Origin: Anaerolineales bacterium
Lineage (GTDB): Bacteria > Chloroflexota > Anaerolineae > 4572-78 > J111
Direction: 5' to 3'
Assembly: GCA_015075405.1 (NCBI GenBank)
Contig: JABTUK010000004.1
Span: 744,001 to 808,000 of the forward strand
Length of the DNA stretch: 64,000 nt
Position numbers and translations under genes: made by a program. The notes under the pieces were generated by a model. That model was given only the letters and a program-made list of their open reading frames with translations. It was not told the origin of the DNA and made no database searches. Within the stretch, counting starts at the first letter, position 1; each line of letters begins with the position of its first letter. This document shows positions 59,647 through 64,000 of the stretch, piece after piece.

Positions 59647-61713
59647 ATGAAAATTTTAGGGATGGTGCTTATGGCCGCCGTGCTCATTAGGGTCGTTTAC
59701 ACTCTCTTAATGGTCCGGCCTGGCGAGGTTGCAACGCCGAATCCAACGGCCTCTCCCCAACCAGCCACACCCACCTCTATGGCAATTCAACCAGCCGTAT
59801 CCTCAACCGGGGTGATTTACTTTATTAAATATAACAGGAATAACTATGCCACGATTGAGACGGCAGAGTTTTATAAAATTAACCCAGATGGAACCAACCT
59901 GACCTTGCTCTATGCTTTCCCCACCGACGCTAGCATAGAGAGTTTCTTTATTTCTCCCAATGGGCAAAAAATTGTCTACAGCACTGTCCCCGAAGATGAT
60001 ATTTACGTCATCAGCACCCAAGACGGCCAGCCGGTCAACCTGACCAACACCCCAGACTGGCCGGAAAGTAACCCAATCTGGTCGCCCGACGGTCAACAGA
60101 TTGTTTTTGAACGGCGTTATTCTAAGCAAAGTTCCCCCGCCGACCCAAAGCTTGACATTTCTGATATCTATCTGATGAACGCTAACAGCACCAACCAGAT
60201 TAATCTTACCCATAATCTACCCCGACAGTATAGTTACCGGGCCAGATGGTCGCCGGATGGGCAAGACCTGGCCTTCACTACGTCCAAAATAGAAGATGAT
60301 TTATTTGTCGCCGATCTGTATGTCATGAATATTGCCTGTGCCAGTCTATCTTCAGGGTGCGACGCTGAACTGGTCAATCTGACGGCCAATCTGGCCGATG
60401 ACCCTATGAATTACGAATGGTCAACCGATAGCCGGCAACTTACTATTTCTACCTGGTTAAATGTTGATACTTATAGAGTGAATAGAGATGGTACTGCTTT
60501 GGTTCATCTGGAGTTGCCCCGCTTGCCTGATTATCAATACTTTGGCAATCTGCGCGAGTCCCCGGATGGGCAGCATGTGGCCCTGTGTGGCTACACCGGC
60601 ACGTCTTGCACCTTATTTGTGATGAATGTGGATGGTACAGCCTTAACCCAACTCAGCGACAGCCCGTTAGAAGTCACTCACATCACCTGGGCGCCGGATG
60701 GGCAGCAGCTTGTTTTTACGGCTGCCTCCCAGATAGTTACCGCCAATCGGTCCATGCATGCGCTTTATAGGGTCAATATGACTACCCTCAAGCTCACCCG
60801 CCTGACCGACGCCAAGTTCGAGTTTGGTCTTATTCGCTGGTGGTCTCCATCGGGAATCAGATCTACTTCTGTAGAATCAACTCCAACCCCGATGGCTTTT
60901 CAACCCCAATTCGGTACTTCTTTAATCAGCGCAAGAAATGAATTAGTACAATTGCTCAAAAACATTCATGATCCGTATAAAATAGACCCCGGTGGATGTT
61001 ATATTATCAGCAATAATCAAGACTCCTATGATGAAGCTTTGAAAAAAATGACGGTAATCTTACTTACCCATCCACTTGCTCAATCATTTAATTTGAATGA
61101 ATTGGAAGATGTGTTTTTCAGTGTAGCTGGATTTCGTGTAACTTTCATTTCTGGCAGTGAGAAGGCCGTGCTTATTTCTCTGCCTGATAATCGCGATTGT
61201 CCGTCTGGAAGCCATTATCAGGCCCCAGACACTATTTATGTGGTTGATCGAGCCGGAACTATCTGGGAGATTGGTCAACAAGTGCTGCTACGGGACTTCT
61301 GGTGGATAGAAGAGCGTTGGGTTCTTCTTATCGAGCGCAAATTAGATACTTCTAGTGGTCCAACACCCTGGAGTATTTGGCAGGTTGGGCAAACAAATGG
61401 CAACTGGGGACTCGATGTTAACTATCAATTTACGCCAGACCCTTACAATTTCAGTCCGCCACCGATACAATTTGAGAACGGTTATAAAACCATGATCGTC
61501 AATCTTGATTACTGGTATGAAACCGATCCCTGTGAATTTTCCGAGGCGTTCAAAGCTGCCTATAAACACGGAGATTGGAAGGCAAGAAAAACCTATCAAT
61601 TGCTGGATGACGAATATTATTTGACCGATTTTCAAATTCTTGATTTTGTAGTGTATAACAGGGATACCGATCAGGTAGCAATAGTTACCTGGCAAGATTA
61701 TTGCCTTAACTAA
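59647..61713 (+). CDS. Membrane-anchored protein with TolB/PD40-type propeller repeats
   Basis: 688 residues from ATG 59647 (AAGGA before it; a TTG at 59629 is less likely). N-terminal anchor about 5-25, a Thr/Pro linker, then WD40-like PD40 repeats between 60 and 400 (S-P-N-G-Q-K-I-V, W-S-P-D-G-Q-Q-I-V-F-E-R, W-S-P-D-G-Q-D-L-A-F, S-P-D-G-Q-H-V-A-L, W-A-P-D-G-Q-Q-L-V-F). Residues 430-688 are a second domain without a known motif (G-C-Y-I-I-S-N-N-Q-D-S-Y). An extracytoplasmic binding or sensing role is inferred from the propeller. Confidence 0.75.
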   Translation: MKILGMVLMAAVLIRVVYTLLMVRPGEVATPNPTASPQPATPTSMAIQPAVSSTGVIYFIKYNRNNYATIETAEFYKINPDGTNLTLLYAFPTDASIESFFISPNGQKIVYSTVPEDDIYVISTQDGQPVNLTNTPDWPESNPIWSPDGQQIVFERRYSKQSSPADPKLDISDIYLMNANSTNQINLTHNLPRQYSYRARWSPDGQDLAFTTSKIEDDLFVADLYVMNIACASLSSGCDAELVNLTANLADDPMNYEWSTDSRQLTISTWLNVDTYRVNRDGTALVHLELPRLPDYQYFGNLRESPDGQHVALCGYTGTSCTLFVMNVDGTALTQLSDSPLEVTHITWAPDGQQLVFTAASQIVTANRSMHALYRVNMTTLKLTRLTDAKFEFGLIRWWSPSGIRSTSVESTPTPMAFQPQFGTSLISARNELVQLLKNIHDPYKIDPGGCYIISNNQDSYDEALKKMTVILLTHPLAQSFNLNELEDVFFSVAGFRVTFISGSEKAVLISLPDNRDCPSGSHYQAPDTIYVVDRAGTIWEIGQQVLLRDFWWIEERWVLLIERKLDTSSGPTPWSIWQVGQTNGNWGLDVNYQFTPDPYNFSPPPIQFENGYKTMIVNLDYWYETDPCEFSEAFKAAYKHGDWKARKTYQLLDDEYYLTDFQILDFVVYNRDTDQVAIVTWQDYCLN

Positions 61714-61759
61714 ACTCAGCGCACAGAAATTCGATTGTCTGTCTTTGTAGAGGTACAAA

Positions 61760-63151
61760 ATGATCCGTCAGATCATCCAAAGTGTGGTTAGCGCTATGGT
61801 CTGGTTAAGTTTTATAGCAACGGTCATCGCCGCTGCGCCCCCTCCCCAGGCATCTACGGGTGACGTGTATATTGTCCAGGCTGAGGACTGGTTGAGCAAA
61901 ATTGCTGAGAAATATTACGGCGACATCCTGGCCTATCCGGCCATTGTGGCCGCAACCAACGCCAAAGCCAGTTCGGATGCGAGTTTTGCTTATATTACCA
62001 ACCCCGATTTCATTGAAGTAGGGCAAAAGCTGTGGATTCCGGCTGACCATTCTACCTTTAGCTCAACTGCCCCGGCCCAAGAAATTTTAACGCCGGTAGC
62101 CGAATTGAACTTCCTCGGCGCGACCTTTCTGGCTTTTAGCTCGGATGACCAATTGTTGGCCCTGGGTAATTTGCAAGAAATCCAGGTTTGGAACACCCAG
62201 ATCTGGCAACTCGGCTGGAGTGCGCCCATAGCCGACGGCCTTGAAAGTGTGGCCCAGGTTGCCTTCAGCCCCGACAGCCAACGTTTAGCCCTGGTAGGTG
62301 ATGCGGGTTATGCCAACGGTAGGGCTTATCTGTGGGAGGCCAACACCGGCCAACTGCTAAACCAGTTGCATTACGACCGTCAGGTATGGAGCCTTGATTT
62401 TAGCGCCGATAGCCATCTCTGGGCGACCGGCAGCCTTGATGGTAAAGTAATTTTAGCCGATGCCGTTAACGGCCAGCCGATCAAAGAGTTCAATCATGGT
62501 TTGGGGGTGCAGAATTTGGCCCTTAGTCCCACCGGCCCCTGGCTGGCCGTCATGTTAAATCAAGATTGGGGGCCGGCCCAGGTGATGGTCTGGGATACTT
62601 TGACTGAGGAGCAGCGTTCCCTGGCTGAGTTCCGATTGTGGGCCTACTCCAATGTAGCCTTCAGCCCCGATGGCCAATGGCTGGCAGCAGGACTGGCCGG
62701 CGATGAGCGAGTGGTAGCCATCTGGCAAACTCAAACCTGGCCGGAAGTGGCGCGCCTGGATGTCAAAGGAGGAATTATTGACCAACTTGAGTTCAGTTCG
62801 GATGGGCGTTTGTTGGCCGGGCTGGAGTCGTTCGATGAGCGCAGCAAGCGAATTTGGGTCTGGGAAGTACCCGGCTGGCGCTTGGTTTCAAAAATGGAAT
62901 TACCCAATGTAAGCCTGAACCTGGCTCCCAGCCCCATCTGCGCCGGCCCGTGTAACCGCTGGCTGACCTTCGGACTGAAACAGGGAACAGAACAGCCCCC
63001 GACCTATGAGGTCCAACTATGGGATGTGGTGAGCGGGGCTTTCGTGGCCCAGATGCCCTTCACCTACCAGCTCGTGTTCAGTCACAATGGTCAACGTATT
63101 GCAACGGGGGGTGAGGTGGTGAAAGTATGGGAGTTAGTTGGGGAAAAATAA
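61760..63151 (+). CDS. LysM plus WD40-type propeller protein
   Basis: 463 residues. Signal or anchor about 5-28; a LysM domain near 33-90 (V-Q-A-E-D-W-L-S-K-I-A-E-K-Y-Y-G-D, I-E-V-G-Q-K-L-W-I-P) binding peptidoglycan or chitin-like sugars; then WD40-like repeats 115-463 (F-S-P-D-S-Q-R-L-A-L, F-S-A-D-S-H-L-W-A-T-G-S, F-S-P-D-G-Q-W-L-A-A, F-S-S-D-G-R-L-L-A). It would sit on the cell wall and display the propeller. Start ATG 61760 behind AGAGG. Confidence 0.78.
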   Translation: MIRQIIQSVVSAMVWLSFIATVIAAAPPPQASTGDVYIVQAEDWLSKIAEKYYGDILAYPAIVAATNAKASSDASFAYITNPDFIEVGQKLWIPADHSTFSSTAPAQEILTPVAELNFLGATFLAFSSDDQLLALGNLQEIQVWNTQIWQLGWSAPIADGLESVAQVAFSPDSQRLALVGDAGYANGRAYLWEANTGQLLNQLHYDRQVWSLDFSADSHLWATGSLDGKVILADAVNGQPIKEFNHGLGVQNLALSPTGPWLAVMLNQDWGPAQVMVWDTLTEEQRSLAEFRLWAYSNVAFSPDGQWLAAGLAGDERVVAIWQTQTWPEVARLDVKGGIIDQLEFSSDGRLLAGLESFDERSKRIWVWEVPGWRLVSKMELPNVSLNLAPSPICAGPCNRWLTFGLKQGTEQPPTYEVQLWDVVSGAFVAQMPFTYQLVFSHNGQRIATGGEVVKVWELVGEK

Positions 63152-63166
63152 AAAAACCGTGTTACT

Positions 63167-63278
63167 GCTCAGAGTCATGTCATTTCGAGACCGAAGGTCG
63201 AGAAATCCCCAGGACGCAACATATATAAAGTAAGGTCGTAGAGGATTTCTCCCTACGGTCGAAATGACATGGCTGAGC
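63167..63278. repeat. Large palindrome with TCATTTCGA arms
   Basis: GCTCAGAGTCATGTCATTTCGA pairs with TCGAAATGACATGGCTGAGC and the inner GAGAAATCC with GGATTTCTC. A partial third copy (CACATCATTTCGAGG) lies at about 63308-63322. Of the 360-bp gap 63152-63511, the rest is P3 sequence. Confidence 0.75.
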
Positions 63279-63381
63279 AATTACAACTACGTTACGCCTC
63301 AGTCTCACATCATTTCGAGGTGGAAGTCTGGAAAATTAGGCCCAAAACAGGGAACTTTTTTCTAACCTCAAACGTCATAAT

Positions 63382-63465
63382 ACAGGTATCCAGAAAAATC
63401 CTTTCTCAATGATCAAGGTAGCAGGATAGCAATGTAGCAGATTTGCTACTTTGCCACCTTGTTAC
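63382..63465. repeat. P3 (GTAGCA) element, one-ended copy
   Basis: CAGGTATCCAGAAAAATCC is the P3 left end, followed by AGGTAGCAGGATAGCAATGTAGCAG and the complementary TTGCTACTTTGCCACC. The right end is missing. Confidence 0.75.
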
Positions 63466-63511
63466 CCGTTAATTATTGTTCATTAACAGTTAAATAAGGC
63501 AGGAGGTAGTT

Positions 63512-64000
63512 ATGCTCAAACACAGTCGTTTCTTCATTGTTGGGTTGGTTCTGACCTGGTTGCTAACCGGCACAGCCCTGGCCCAGGATGTTACGCCCCA
63601 GCACACCGATCCCGGTTGGCAGGTGGCTTATTGGAACAATATGAATCTCAGCGGGCCGCCGGTCTTGCAGCGCACCGATACCAATCTCGATTTTAATTGG
63701 GGGACCGGCGCTCCAGCTTCCGGCGTTAACGCCGACCAATTCTCGGCCCGCTGGACCCGCTACATTGATGTGCCGCCGGGCAATTACACCATCACCGTCG
63801 TGGCCGACGACGGCGTCCGGCTGTGGATTGACGAGCAGTTGCTGATTGACCAGTGGCGCGAACAATCGGCCACAACCTACAGCGCCCAGACGTACCTGGG
63901 GTCGGGCCACCATCTGGTGCGGGTGGAATATTTTGATCGCTTTGGCGATGCGGTGATTCGGGTTTCGTACAGCCAGGGCAGCCAGCCGCCGCCACCCCCA
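63512..64000 (+). CDS. Secreted PA14-domain protein (3' end outside window)
   Basis: 163 residues visible from ATG 63512 behind AGGAGG. A signal peptide (about 7-25, ends A-L-A-Q-D) is followed by a PA14 domain near 35-155: W-Q-V-A-Y-W-N-N-M, F-S-A-R-W-T-R-Y-I-D-V, Y-T-I-T-V-V-A-D-D-G-V-R-L-W-I-D. The C-terminal visible residues are the start of a proline-rich linker. PA14 domains usually bind sugars; more domains must follow outside the window. Confidence 0.85.
   Translation, partial: MLKHSRFFIVGLVLTWLLTGTALAQDVTPQHTDPGWQVAYWNNMNLSGPPVLQRTDTNLDFNWGTGAPASGVNADQFSARWTRYIDVPPGNYTITVVADDGVRLWIDEQLLIDQWREQSATTYSAQTYLGSGHHLVRVEYFDRFGDAVIRVSYSQGSQPPPPP

Overview
The window looks like part of a chromosome from a Chloroflexota bacterium, probably Anaerolineae-like. 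This is inferred from gene content and is not proven. The signs are SARP/BTAD-type ATPase regulators, WD40/PD40/PQQ propellers, a long pentapeptide-repeat lipoprotein, a geranylgeranyl-reductase-like flavoprotein, GTPase-centred conflict genes, and many short palindromic intergenic repeats. No rRNA, tRNA or CRISPR array was seen.

1-6.7 kb: a large SARP-type ATPase regulator (3' end outside the window) diverges from an operon of two SnoaL-like proteins, a VOC protein and a diheme cytochrome c. The promoter between them carries two direct repeats 11 bp apart, 8 bp from a -10 box, which is the layout of SARP boxes. A DUF427 gene follows, then a peroxiredoxin-like gene whose first redox cysteine codon is an in-frame TGA followed by a bacterial-SECIS-like hairpin: a candidate selenoprotein. 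6.8-18.3 kb: a cluster resembling E. coli ydjXYZ-ynjBCDF (TVP38 protein, MerA-like reductase, ABC importer with the permease split into two genes, CDP-alcohol phosphatidyltransferase), with a tandem pair of YdjM-like membrane proteins between the permease halves, then a halogenase-like flavoprotein and a SurA-TlpA fusion.

18.3-21.5 kb: a glycosyltransferase, then a decayed block (crp/fnr fragment, frameshifted DUF3179 gene, glycosyltransferase remnant). 21.6-27 kb: superoxide dismutase and Rieske genes with near-consensus promoters, ferredoxin, PIG-L deacetylase, fumarase and a geranylgeranyl-reductase-like gene. 27-32 kb: a TIR protein beside a repeat-truncated gene, an AbrB/PIN toxin-antitoxin pair, an HprK-like ATPase, and an ArsR regulator with a permease that share an operator motif. 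32-37 kb: alcohol dehydrogenase, an ECF42-type sigma factor between two DGPF/YCII genes, DUF1801, PPOX-like and STAS proteins. 37-42.3 kb: HMA protein, DmeF-like metal exporter and a feoA / feoB(G) / feoB(membrane) / feoC operon with a DtxR-type regulator.

42.5-47.9 kb: a Thr/Pro-rich surface protein and methionine-salvage genes mtnA-mtnK-mtnK. 47.9-52.2 kb (minus strand): a four-gene GTPase-centred system (zinc-ribbon GTPase, HEAT/zinc-ribbon protein, FGE-like protein, GAP1-like protein). 52.7-64 kb: an ECF sigma factor coupled to a membrane PQQ-propeller protein, and then a pentapeptide lipoprotein gene. That gene took up a palindromic element in frame within its signal peptide and was later split by an IS4-family element with a 9-bp target duplication. 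Secreted or membrane propeller proteins and a PA14 protein that runs off the window follow.

At least four families of short palindromic repeats recur through the window. Several have been absorbed into open reading frames or sit against start codons.
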